From: Caryophanales bacterium UBA3620
Lineage (GTDB): Bacteria; Bacillota_I; Bacilli_A; RF39; UBA660
DNA length: 38,799 nucleotides
Assembly (NCBI GenBank): GCA_002375205.1
Contig: DFLL01000024.1
Coordinates: 1-38,799 of the forward strand
Direction: 5' to 3'
Shown here: positions 23,656 to 31,556 of the stretch, piece by piece
Numbering within the stretch: position 1 is the stretch's first letter
Layout of the letters: the number at the start of each line of letters is the position of its first letter
The notes under the pieces: model-generated
Seen by the model: only the letters and a program-made list of their open reading frames with translations
The model's database searches: none
Told to the model about the DNA's origin: nothing
Program-made: the position numbers and the translations under genes

Positions 23656-24874
23656 TCAACTCCTCAAAACTTAATAATTTATTTCTATAGTATTCATATT
23701 GTTCTCTTCTTAATTCTATTTCTGCAGGAAGACCATCAGATATATCGTTAATTAATGTATCAAATTTATCAAGTAACTTAGCAATTCTTCTTTGCTCATT
23801 AATATCAGGTAATGGTATTTCTAAATTCTTAATATAGCCTAAACTAGCCATTGAAAATTTACCATTAGCATAATCTAAAAAAGTGGAGTAAAGATTACGA
23901 CATGCATGATATAAATATGATGTATCTAATTCATTAATATTTTTAGGATATAAACCAGCAACATTTTGATTAGTACATGCTTCATAATCTAAATAAGCGA
24001 CTTTCCCAATTGTAGCACCAACCATTGCAATTAAAGTTGTACCTGGTTTTAGTAATTTTGCAGATGATTTACTTAATCCCAATTCTGTAATGTAATTAGT
24101 TACTTCACTAATTCCTTTTTTGTTTTCACATACTGTAGAACTTAACCATTTAATTGTTCCATCTTCCCAGTATTCACTATGTGTTTTAGAAGGAGTACCA
24201 CCTGCTGTAATATTACAAATATCATCTAATTTTACTAAATTATCATTGGAAGAAAAAACATTCTCACGCCAAAACTCGTATTGACTCTTTCTCGCTTCTA
24301 GCTCCGCTTCTAGCTCCACTTCTAGCTCACCAAATTTATCAAGTATTCGAACTATTTCTTCTTGTACTTTAATTGGCGGAACTGGAATATCTAAGTTTAG
24401 TACTTTCTTCATTTCTGGATGCTTAATTCCTGATCCCCTATAAAAATCTGCAATTTCATTCATTTTATTTTCAAATATATAATATAAAAATTTTGTATTT
24501 AAGACATTGATATCATTTGAGACAGCTATCCTATTATCTCCAGTAACAAATTTACCGTTATAATATTTCACATTAGGAGTACCTCCCCATGGAATCGCTA
24601 TAATTTTTCCGTTACATAAATTATCTCCAGCTAAATCTTCATTAGTATATTTTTTAGTATTGTTTATACCAGTTTCTAAAATAAAAACATCTCCATTATC
24701 TACTATTATTTCATTCAATTGATTTGCTAAAAGATAATTATATTTTATAATTTTAGGTTGCATATACTTATCTACTGAATTATATTTTTTATCCCAAGTT
24801 GTAATTTGCCACACTTTTTTATATTCAACACCGTTAGGGCATAATTTTCTAATTAATTCGTTAATTCTACTCAT
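23642..24874 (-). CDS. hsdS: Type I restriction specificity subunit (HsdS)
   Basis: The 410-residue protein has two target-recognition domains, each ending in a conserved helix. The first covers about 15-165 and the second about 215-365 (LDDICNITAGGTPSKTHSEY). The central helix contains the spacer ELEV-ELEA-ELEA (183-194), encoded by three 12-base repeats. The C-terminal helix (EIELRREQYEYYRNKLL) mirrors it. ATG at 24874 overlaps the end of hsdM by eight bases; an upstream TTG at 24889 is less likely. It defines the DNA site for the whole complex. The target cannot be read from sequence, but it should be a bipartite site. Confidence 0.93.
   Translation of the reverse strand: MSRINELIRKLCPNGVEYKKVWQITTWDKKYNSVDKYMQPKIIKYNYLLANQLNEIIVDNGDVFILETGINNTKKYTNEDLAGDNLCNGKIIAIPWGGTPNVKYYNGKFVTGDNRIAVSNDINVLNTKFLYYIFENKMNEIADFYRGSGIKHPEMKKVLNLDIPVPPIKVQEEIVRILDKFGELEVELEAELEARKSQYEFWRENVFSSNDNLVKLDDICNITAGGTPSKTHSEYWEDGTIKWLSSTVCENKKGISEVTNYITELGLSKSSAKLLKPGTTLIAMVGATIGKVAYLDYEACTNQNVAGLYPKNINELDTSYLYHACRNLYSTFLDYANGKFSMASLGYIKNLEIPLPDINEQRRIAKLLDKFDTLINDISDGLPAEIELRREQYEYYRNKLLSFEELSVSE
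24293..24328. repeat. Three 12-bp repeats in the hsdS spacer
   Basis: CGCTTCTAGCTC at 24293 and 24305 is repeated identically, and a third copy at 24317 has one base changed. On the coding strand they encode ELEV, ELEA, ELEA. In EcoR124 the number of such 12-bp repeats sets the spacer length of the DNA target. Confidence 0.9.
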
Positions 24875-26435
24875 AATAATCAACCTCAAGCTCTTTGATT
24901 ATCTCTTCTAGTTCTTTTCTTGTTTGTTGCTGTCTTGGTACAACTTCAGCAAGTTTTTTATTTACTTCTTCGATATCAATATTGTTATCTTCTGCATTAG
25001 TTTTTAAATATGAATTAACTGATATATTATAATCATTTTCTTTTACTTCTTCATAAGTTGCTAAATACGCTTTATTTTCAATTGTTTTTCTATCTTTCAA
25101 TAGACCTACTATATTATTTATGTTTTCATCAGAAAGCTTATTTTTGTTTGTGTTTCTAATAAATTCTTCTGACGCATCTACAAACAAGATATTATTATCA
25201 GTTTTATTTTTCTTTAAAACTAATACACAAGTAGCAATTGATGTGCCGAAGAACAAATCAGATGGTAATTGAATTACTGTATCAACAAAATTATTATCAA
25301 TCATATATTGTCTAATCTTTTGTTCTGCTCCACCTCTATAAAGAACTCCTGGGAACTCAACTATTGCCGCAGTTCCTTTAGGAGATAACCAAGATAACAT
25401 GTGCATAGTAAATGCTAAATCTGCTTTAGATGTTGGTGCTAATACTCCTGCAGGTGCAAATCTTTCATCATTAATAAGAATTGGATTAGTTTTTCCTGCC
25501 CATTTAATTGAATATGGAGGATTAGATACAATCGCATCGAATGGTTCATCATCCCAATGAACTGGATGAATTAATGTATCCCCTCTTTCAATACTAAAGT
25601 TATTGTAATTAATATTGTGTAAGAACATATTGATTCTAGCTAAGTTATAAGTAGTAAGGTTTATTTCTTGACCGAAGAATCCATCTCTAACATTTTCTTT
25701 TCCAAGTATCTTAGCAAATTTTAAAAGTAATCCTCCTGATCCACATGCAGGATCATAAACTTTATTAATAGATGTTTTATCCATTATTACTATTCTTGCA
25801 AGTAATTCTCCAACTTCTTGAGGAGTAAAGAATTCTCCTCCTGATTTTCCAGCTGATGATGCATACATTGTCATCAAGAACTCATATGCATCTCCGAATA
25901 AATCTATGTTATTATCTTCATAATCTCCAAAATTTAAATCTCCAATAGCATTCAATAATTTAACAAGCTTTTCGTTTCTTTCATCAACTGTGTTACCTAA
26001 TTTATTATCAATAGTAAAATCATCAAATAAGCCTTTTACATCATTTTCAGAAGCAGTTCCTCTAGCAGATGCTTCTATGTTATTAAATACATTTGATATA
26101 ACGACATTTAAGTTTTCATTCTTATCTGCACCTTTTTTAATATTGCAGAATAACTCGCTTGGTAATATGAAGAAACCTTTTTCTTCAAGTATTTGTGTTT
26201 TTCCAAGTAACGCTTCTTCATCAGAAATATCCCTATATTTAAAATTTTTAATTCCTGCTTTTCTTTGATTATCGTTAACATAGTTTTCTATATTTTCAGA
26301 TATAAATCTATAAAATAACAAACCCAAAACATATTGTTTAAAATCCCAGCCATCAACTGATCCTCTTAATTCATTAGCAATTTTCCAAATTGTTTTATGT
26401 AATTCTTCTCTTTCTCTTTCTTTTTTATTATTCAT
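24867..26435 (-). CDS. hsdM: Type I DNA methyltransferase subunit (HsdM)
   Basis: The 522-residue protein is an adenine-N6 methyltransferase. Residues 9-150 form the HsdM N-terminal helical domain (WDFKQYVLGLLFYRF). The catalytic domain has DPACGSGG (228-235) for S-adenosylmethionine and NPPY (305-308) for the target adenine, with SGGEFFTP just before. The C-terminus is a coiled coil with VVPRQQQTRKELEEII. It protects host DNA and, with HsdS and HsdR, forms the restriction complex. AAGGAG precedes ATG at 26435, and the PIN gene stops 12 bases upstream, so it is likely co-transcribed with that gene. Confidence 0.95.
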   Translation of the reverse strand: MNNKKEREREELHKTIWKIANELRGSVDGWDFKQYVLGLLFYRFISENIENYVNDNQRKAGIKNFKYRDISDEEALLGKTQILEEKGFFILPSELFCNIKKGADKNENLNVVISNVFNNIEASARGTASENDVKGLFDDFTIDNKLGNTVDERNEKLVKLLNAIGDLNFGDYEDNNIDLFGDAYEFLMTMYASSAGKSGGEFFTPQEVGELLARIVIMDKTSINKVYDPACGSGGLLLKFAKILGKENVRDGFFGQEINLTTYNLARINMFLHNINYNNFSIERGDTLIHPVHWDDEPFDAIVSNPPYSIKWAGKTNPILINDERFAPAGVLAPTSKADLAFTMHMLSWLSPKGTAAIVEFPGVLYRGGAEQKIRQYMIDNNFVDTVIQLPSDLFFGTSIATCVLVLKKNKTDNNILFVDASEEFIRNTNKNKLSDENINNIVGLLKDRKTIENKAYLATYEEVKENDYNISVNSYLKTNAEDNNIDIEEVNKKLAEVVPRQQQTRKELEEIIKELEVDYYE

Positions 26436-26447
26436 ATTATTTACTCC

Positions 26448-27515
26448 TTATCTCATATAGCCATCTTGAGACCAATCATCTTCACCATCATAATCTTCAA
26501 ATGGACTAAAATGCTCTGTAGCATATTCTTTCATATTTTCATAATTAATACTGAAACTATACAAATTGTCATATTCAATTTTATAATTATCATTTTCATT
26601 ATATATTTTCAAATTAATTTCATAATTGTCATATTCAATTTTATTGGTTTTAAAATATTCGGTATAAGTATAATAATCTTCATCATTTGGCCAATAGGAA
26701 TTTTCATAATCCAAGCAGCTAAAACTACCTATTAGTTCTACCTTCTTAAATGTGCAATTTACATATAATTCATTATCATTTGATTCTAATATTTCCAAAT
26801 CAAAATTATCACTTAATTGAATATTTTCTGGATTTATTTCTTCATCTTCTAAACCAACAGTATTAAATTCTCCTAATCCTAAAACATGAAAACTTATTTC
26901 AGTTAATTTTGCAGTAATAACTTCACGAGCAAATTGTTTTGTTTTTTTCGAATCGTCACTATTAATTTCACTAAAAAAGCCAGTTATATTTTTAAATGTT
27001 ATAATGGAATTGTCTAATGACTTTACTAATCCATCATCATTGCTTATAAAATAAATTTTGTCATCTTCTTTCCTAGATAAATCGTTTAAATATTCAGATA
27101 TAAAAGCGTCAGGAAATTCACTTTTCTTTTCTTTTTTTAATTCAAAAGGTAATTCTACTTTGAAATACTTTTTAAAGACACTCTCAGGATTTACTTTTTC
27201 GAGACTACAATCTACAGCATATATATTTTTTTTAAAGTTTTCATAATCAATTAATTCTTTATAGCAATTCGTATCTATATCTTTTTCTTTAACATAATTC
27301 TCTATCCATTTAAATTTTCCAAAAAGTTCTTTTTTCCTTGAACTGCAACGATCAGTTATATGTGAAATAATTTCTTTATCAATAACTGATAAATTATAAT
27401 ACTCATAATTTTTGTTTTTTGCATTTTCAATTAATAATTTTATCAAAATATTTCTTTGATCAAAATTAAATCCTTTGGATTCAAAAATGTTTGTATCTAT
27501 GAACAGTTTATTCAT
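26448..27515 (-). CDS. PIN-domain protein (DUF4935-like)
   Basis: The 355-residue protein begins MNKLFIDTNIF, a PIN-domain first strand with D7, and has later acidic motifs in FPDAFISEYL and YFISNDDGLVKSL, as in DUF4935. PIN domains are metal-dependent RNases. The C-terminal 160 residues form an acidic beta-rich domain (YINLKIYNENDNYKIEYDN-like repeats of N/D/Y) of unknown role. ATG at 27515 is preferred because GAGGGTG lies upstream. A promoter -10 (TATAAT, 27552-27557) sits so close to an earlier ATG at 27548 that this one would be at the very 5' end. It is the first gene of the RM operon and may be an RNase effector that responds when restriction fails. Confidence 0.7.
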   Translation of the reverse strand: MNKLFIDTNIFESKGFNFDQRNILIKLLIENAKNKNYEYYNLSVIDKEIISHITDRCSSRKKELFGKFKWIENYVKEKDIDTNCYKELIDYENFKKNIYAVDCSLEKVNPESVFKKYFKVELPFELKKEKKSEFPDAFISEYLNDLSRKEDDKIYFISNDDGLVKSLDNSIITFKNITGFFSEINSDDSKKTKQFAREVITAKLTEISFHVLGLGEFNTVGLEDEEINPENIQLSDNFDLEILESNDNELYVNCTFKKVELIGSFSCLDYENSYWPNDEDYYTYTEYFKTNKIEYDNYEINLKIYNENDNYKIEYDNLYSFSINYENMKEYATEHFSPFEDYDGEDDWSQDGYMR

Positions 27516-27682
27516 CCTCATCACCCTCAAAGCATTGTTATCTCTCATATAAAATTATAACATATTATTCGACAAAATTTGTTATTTTGACATTAATTCA
27601 TACCAGAAATTACCTAATTGTACCTATAAACTTGACTAATTTTAAATTTTAAGTGATTAATACAAAGAATTGGAGGTATTTT

Positions 27683-28006
27683 ATGTTAAGAAAATGTACT
27701 GATGAAGATATAAGTGACGAAGAATGTGAAAAGGTTATTGATCCTTTTTATGAAAATTATGATGAATATGTTGTAACATATATTATGCCTGAGGTGATTG
27801 CTTTCTATATTGCTAGTTCTTTTTATCGTAATGCTATGTGGGAAGCTACTTTTTTTCAACACTATAAATCTGCTAAAGATATATTTAATATTGATGAAAA
27901 GGATTATAAAAGATTGAAAACTGAAGTAATTAAATTACTACGAATTAAGTATTCTTTAGAAATTATTTCAGAAGATCCATTGGATTTTAAGAGAATTGAA
28001 TATTAA
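27683..28006 (+). CDS. Hypothetical protein, 107 aa
   Basis: ATG at 27683 is used because GGAGG lies seven bases upstream; an earlier in-frame start lacks a ribosome site. The protein (MLRKCTDEDISDEECEKVID...) is acidic and helical with a DEYVVTYIMPEVIAFYIASS middle and a lysine-rich end. I recognise no family. The stop is followed in the same frame by the recombinase remnant, so deletion of the recombinase N-terminal half placed its catalytic part just behind this gene. The gene is divergent from the RM operon. Confidence 0.45.
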   Translation: MLRKCTDEDISDEECEKVIDPFYENYDEYVVTYIMPEVIAFYIASSFYRNAMWEATFFQHYKSAKDIFNIDEKDYKRLKTEVIKLLRIKYSLEIISEDPLDFKRIEY

Positions 28007-28594
28007 CAATTTAATTCTGTTGAAACTGATATTAAATGGATTGGTATTTTTGAGATATTATATTACTGTGGATTAAGACGTGGAGAGCTTAGAGGATTAC
28101 AATGGAAAGATATTAATTTTAAAGATAGAACTTTAAGTATAACCAAGCAAATTAATGATCGTTGTGGATCCGTTAAAAATTGGCGATTCTCGGTTCCTAA
28201 AGCCAAAAGTAGTATAAGAATATTAAAGATGCCACAAGTCCTTACAAGCGACCTTAAAATGATGAAAAGCGAGGAAGAAAAGTTACCTGGATTCAATGAT
28301 AATTTCTTTGTAGCCGGAGATATGCTTCCTGTATGTAGCAATACACCTACAAATCATAAAAATGTTAACTGTAAATTAGCTAATGTTAAACAGATCCGAT
28401 TACATGATTTCATACATTCATGTGCATCTCTTCTGGTTAATAAAGGAGCTAACGTTCAAGTAGTAGCAAAATACTTAGGTCACACAAAAGTTGAAGAAAC
28501 TTTAAAAACTTATTCACACCTATTTACAAGTACCCTAGATGAAGTAGTTGCCGTAATAGATAATTTAGACAATAATAAAACCGATGATAATTAG
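28007..28594 (+). pseudogene. Tyrosine recombinase (integrase) catalytic-domain remnant
   Basis: The frame FNSVETDIKWIGIFEILYYC leads into GLRRGELRGLQW (first catalytic Arg), a beta-turn with PKAKSS (Lys), then HDFIHSCAS, GHTKVEETLKTYSHL (His and the nucleophile Tyr), and a short tail. The N-terminal arm-binding and core-binding domains are missing and no start is present. The second catalytic Arg is replaced by Ile in HDFIH (normally HDFRH), so it would be dead even if expressed. It probably once moved the island. Its 3' end faces the ATPase/STAS operon, with a terminator between. Confidence 0.85.
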
Positions 28595-28610
28595 TCACCG
28601 GTTATTTTAT
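28575..28610. terminator. Terminator between the integrase remnant and the membrane gene
   Basis: ATAAAACCG (28575-28583) pairs imperfectly with CGGTTATTTTAT (28599-28610), with T-rich flanks on both strands. It lies between convergent genes. Confidence 0.5.
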
Positions 28611-29147
28611 TAAATTAATACCAAAGATATAGAATTTTTCACTAATTTTAGAAGAAAGATCAACCAACTTTGATATATCAAATTCTTCTTTTGCTTTAGC
28701 CATTAATAATACATTCATGTATTCTTCTTGATAATCATTATATAATTTTGTTATTTCAACATTTTCACTAACATCAATACACTTTAATATATATGTAAAA
28801 CTGTTTTTTTCTGAAAACATTACTGAATTTATTTCAGATAAAGTATTGGCCATTATATCGTTCCTTTTTTCTAGAGAATCTTCCGAATCATTATATAACT
28901 CATCTGCTTTTTGCTTTATAGTCATATTTAAATTATTTAAATTATCAACTCTTTTTCTAACATCAATCATCTTAAACCAATCATATTTATAATTTTTTAA
29001 TTTTTCACTTTTCTCATTCTTTTTATCTTTGAAATAAATAGTAATAATAAATAATAGATTAATGAAAGAAATTACAACGGTAGCAATATTTGAAATGTTT
29101 TCCAAAAGATTATCTTTGGTAACACACTTTACAACTAAATCATTCAT
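28602..29147 (-). CDS. Membrane-anchored helical protein of the ATPase/STAS operon
   Basis: The 181-residue protein has one hydrophobic helix (NIATVVISFINLLFIITIYF, residues about 20-39) and then a long, mostly helical soluble part (KNEKSEKLKNYKYDWFKMID...), likely a coiled-coil bundle in the cytoplasm. No known domain is seen. The start overlaps the STAS-like stop by ATGA, so it is the third gene of a tight operon and probably translated in step. In this position it would suit an effector or membrane platform whose activity is set by the ATPase/STAS pair. That role is inference. Confidence 0.6.
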   Translation of the reverse strand: MNDLVVKCVTKDNLLENISNIATVVISFINLLFIITIYFKDKKNEKSEKLKNYKYDWFKMIDVRKRVDNLNNLNMTIKQKADELYNDSEDSLEKRNDIMANTLSEINSVMFSEKNSFTYILKCIDVSENVEITKLYNDYQEEYMNVLLMAKAKEEFDISKLVDLSSKISEKFYIFGINLIK

Positions 29148-29476
29148 AAAGAAAGTCCATCAACGTTATTTAATGCATCTGTAATACCATCATTTATATT
29201 AGATTTTAAACTGCCATTTACATTAAATAAATATTTACTTTCAAATTTTTCTTTGCTACCACATTTTCTTACGCTTTCACCAAACAGTGCCAAAAAGAAT
29301 GATGTTGAAATAGATATAATGCTTTCAGGAAAAACAACTTCATATTCATTGTCATCAATATCTAATTCATCTAACTTAAAACGTTTTCTAATATTATTAC
29401 CTAATTCTCTTCCAGATAATACTATGAGATTTTTCATTTTACTTTTATCATAATTTTCTAATATTATTTTTTCCAT
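29144..29476 (-). CDS. STAS-like DUF4325 protein
   Basis: The 110-residue protein matches DUF4325: SGRELGNNIRKRF (21-33), then strand EVVFPESIISISTSFFLALFGE (46-67) and a closing helix. STAS domains act as anti-anti-sigma-like switches that bind or are phosphorylated by GHKL kinases; in DUF4325 proteins the partner is often a nearby HATPase. Here the upstream gene encodes such an ATPase and overlaps by one base (TAATG). GGAGGGG precedes the ATG. It probably binds that ATPase. The usual phospho-acceptor Ser/Thr would lie in the ISISTSF loop, which is rich in S/T. Confidence 0.75.
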   Translation of the reverse strand: MEKIILENYDKSKMKNLIVLSGRELGNNIRKRFKLDELDIDDNEYEVVFPESIISISTSFFLALFGESVRKCGSKEKFESKYLFNVNGSLKSNINDGITDALNNVDGLSL

Positions 29477-30723
29477 TATTTCCCCTCCTTTAATTTATCA
29501 AGATACATCTTATCTAAATAAAACTCTAATGATATTATAACACCAGGAAACTTATTTTTTAAAATTTTTACATAATTTGGATCCGGTCTTTTTTTCAAAT
29601 CATTTTCTTTATTAAAAGCTATAACTTGAATATTGCCCTTCTTTGTTTTCTTCTCACTCAAATTATATGTGCCATCAAACATAATATGAGTATTCCCTGA
29701 TATTATTGTCATTTTAGGCTTTTCATTATTAAATGTTTTCCCTAAATTTGCAAAACTATCTATAAATTTAATTGTGCCAGTTCCTCTATCAACGTTTTTA
29801 TCATCTGTCTCACTACTAATTTTATATTGTAAACCAAATACTGTAACTGAAGATTCTTCATTCCATCCGATATTAAATAATTTTTTATGAAACTTTAAAT
29901 GATTTAAAATTTTGTTAGTCGTTTTTTCACTTTTACAATTATACATTAAATTGTCAAACATAGTATTACCAATGCTTATAAAGCACAAGCACCCTTTACC
30001 ATAATTTCCCGGTGTTGCTTGAGTAAAGTGCCCACTCACATACCATTCACCATTACTTCCACTATGTTCTTTAGAGTTACCTATTATTTCACCTACTAAT
30101 TTTGCAAAATAGCTTATTCCCTCATTATTAAGTTTATATCCAGTTCGATTTAAACATTTATTTATATATATTATAGTTTCATTTGTTGCATAGTTGGAAT
30201 CATTCATAGTCATTTTGAAAGGATCCATTCTCTCAACACGTGGATCTTCAATCTTGCTTAAATTTAAATGTTTCAATAATCCACTATTCCAAAACATTTC
30301 TCCTGCAGTATATGATGTTGGCTGATTTCCTGATAATTTCACTGGATTCCCAGTATTATTTCTGTATTTAAATCCATTTAACACAATTAAATCAGTCAAT
30401 ACAGATGCCTCTAATCCTAATTTTTTACATTTAGAATAATCCATTGATATATTATTTGTTCTACTTTTTTCAAACAAATAATTAATTTTCTTTAATGTTA
30501 ATATTGACTCATCTGGATTATCAATCATGCTAAAATCAGACGGTATATTTATTACGTTACTATTATTATTTTCATAAAAATTATTCTTTTTAAAAGTTAT
30601 TTGTGATCTTTGTAAAACTAAACTATTAATTTTTCTTTTTCTTTTATGATTCTTTCGTCTTTTTTTATGTCTTGCTATTTTTTCACATCTATTTTTAATA
30701 AATAGGATTTTTAATTTACCCAC
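29476..30723 (-). CDS. GHKL-type (HATPase_c) ATP-binding protein
   Basis: The 415-residue protein starts with a very basic stretch (residues 10-32, KKRRKNHKRKRK), which may bind nucleic acid. Residues 92-155 look like a STAS-like or sensing domain (ISMDYSKCKKLGLEASVLTD). Residues 205-340 hold GHKL motifs: N-box KLVGEIIGNSKEHS (208-221) with E212 and N216, and a glycine box RGTGTIKF (313-320). This fold is shared by histidine kinases, anti-sigma kinases, HSP90 and MutL. GTG at 30723 with AGGTGG upstream is the start. It leads the three-gene operon and probably uses ATP to control the STAS-like partner. It does not look like a sensor histidine kinase, since no dimerisation/His box is seen. Confidence 0.7.
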   Translation of the reverse strand: MGKLKILFIKNRCEKIARHKKRRKNHKRKRKINSLVLQRSQITFKKNNFYENNNSNVINIPSDFSMIDNPDESILTLKKINYLFEKSRTNNISMDYSKCKKLGLEASVLTDLIVLNGFKYRNNTGNPVKLSGNQPTSYTAGEMFWNSGLLKHLNLSKIEDPRVERMDPFKMTMNDSNYATNETIIYINKCLNRTGYKLNNEGISYFAKLVGEIIGNSKEHSGSNGEWYVSGHFTQATPGNYGKGCLCFISIGNTMFDNLMYNCKSEKTTNKILNHLKFHKKLFNIGWNEESSVTVFGLQYKISSETDDKNVDRGTGTIKFIDSFANLGKTFNNEKPKMTIISGNTHIMFDGTYNLSEKKTKKGNIQVIAFNKENDLKKRPDPNYVKILKNKFPGVIISLEFYLDKMYLDKLKEGK

Positions 30724-30764
30724 CCAATCACCACCTGAAATGTTAATAATTATTTTATCATAAA

Positions 30765-30792
30765 ATTATAATAATATATAGATTTTTAACAA
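30765..30792 (-). promoter_or_regulatory. Promoter of the ATPase/STAS operon
   Basis: On the - strand TTGTTA (30787-30792) and TATAAT (30765-30770) are spaced 16 bases. It lies right beside the island repeat at 30796, so the operon carries its own promoter at the edge of the element. Confidence 0.6.
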
Positions 30793-30795
30793 AAC

Positions 30796-30819
30796 TTGTT
30801 CCCGAGTTGTTCCCAAGAA
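30796..30819. repeat. Right inner island repeat (candidate recombinase site)
   Basis: TTGTTCCC-GAG-TTGTTCCC then AAGAA, the partner of 17769-17792, in the same orientation. It ends the operon region of the island. Confidence 0.65.
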
Positions 30820-30900
30820 TTATTTTCAATCTTCAATATGCTCACAAGCCCTTATAAACACTGGCTTAAATCAATCCTATTTTTTCATTGGATGTGGAAG

Positions 30901-30920
30901 GGGGGAAGAGAGCATTTTAA
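30901..30920. repeat. Right outer flanking repeat on a gene's 3' end
   Basis: GGGGGAAGAGAGCATTTTAA matches 16363-16382 at 18 of 20 positions and contains the stop codon of the gene at 30917-31150. Integration at gene 3' ends with restoration of the stop is typical of tyrosine-recombinase elements. Confidence 0.5.
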
Positions 30921-31150
30921 TCATCATAGTCTAAATTATCATCATCAATTTCTTCTGCTTCTATATAGTCAGCATCGCTCATTCTTTCTTGTCTTGCTAT
31001 TCTTTTATCTTCTTTACTTAATCCCCATATATTATTATCTTTAGTATAATTACTTCCTTTATTCGGAAAGAATAAATAGAATAATATTTTAAATGGTAAT
31101 AGTACTAGATTATATACTATAATAAATGGTAGTAATAATAATTTAAACAT
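30917..31150 (-). CDS. Small membrane protein, probable integration target
   Basis: The 77-residue protein has a hydrophobic N-terminal hairpin (residues 1-30, LLLLPFIIVYNLVLLPFKIL) then a hydrophilic part with GLSKEDKRIARQERMSDADY and an acidic tail. This form is common in Firmicute genomes as a conserved hypothetical membrane protein. ATG at 31150 has AAGGAG eight bases upstream. Its 3' end carries the outer repeat of the island, so the element probably integrated here without breaking the gene. Confidence 0.65.
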   Translation of the reverse strand: MFKLLLLPFIIVYNLVLLPFKILFYLFFPNKGSNYTKDNNIWGLSKEDKRIARQERMSDADYIEAEEIDDDNLDYDD

Positions 31151-31224
31151 ACTTAACTCCTTAATGATATATTTGTTAACTTAATTATACCAAATATTTC
31201 TAAATATTTAAATACATAATTGTT

Positions 31225-31322
31225 AATTTAGAGACTACAGTCTCTAAATTACTTTTGAAGACCCTAGGCTTCAAAAAGATAAAAAGCTACTAGTATAATT
31301 ACAAGTAAATATACTAGTAGCT
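31225..31322. repeat. Three consecutive inverted repeats in a 400-bp gene-free region
   Basis: 31225-31250: 12-bp perfect arms (AATTTAGAGACT) around AC. 31252-31278: TTTTGAAG with CTTCAAAA around ACCCTAGG. 31285-31322: 13-bp perfect arms (AGCTACTAGTATA). Only the third is followed by T5, on the - strand, and could terminate the gene at 31557. The rest of 31151-31556 is AT-rich and shows nothing else. Confidence 0.6.
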
Positions 31323-31556
31323 AGTCGCATTTCTTATTATTCATTTTTTTAAAATTAATTTCACATTAATTTCATAATAAACTATAAATATAAATAAGAT
31401 ATAAATATATAATTTTTTTAATAATTAGTAATTAATAATTATTAATATGTAAATCCTTTTAAACTCTAAAAGTATCAAATAGAATAACAAGAAATACTTG
31501 GGCTAAAATCTTTATATTTTATTTAATCTACAAAATATCTTAGTAGAACCCCAGAA

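Noticed and set aside
28063..28341. Open frame on the - strand over the integrase remnant
   Set aside because: The + strand frame carries clear recombinase motifs; the opposite frame matches nothing and has no ribosome site.
16363..30920. A complete integrative conjugative element
   Set aside because: No relaxase, conjugation ATPase, coupling protein or intact integrase is present, so it is called a defence island with repeat boundaries only.
31370..31470. AT-rich stretch as a possible replication origin
   Set aside because: No DnaA-box cluster, no dnaA/dnaN or replication gene and no ordered repeats are seen. AT-richness is general in this genome.
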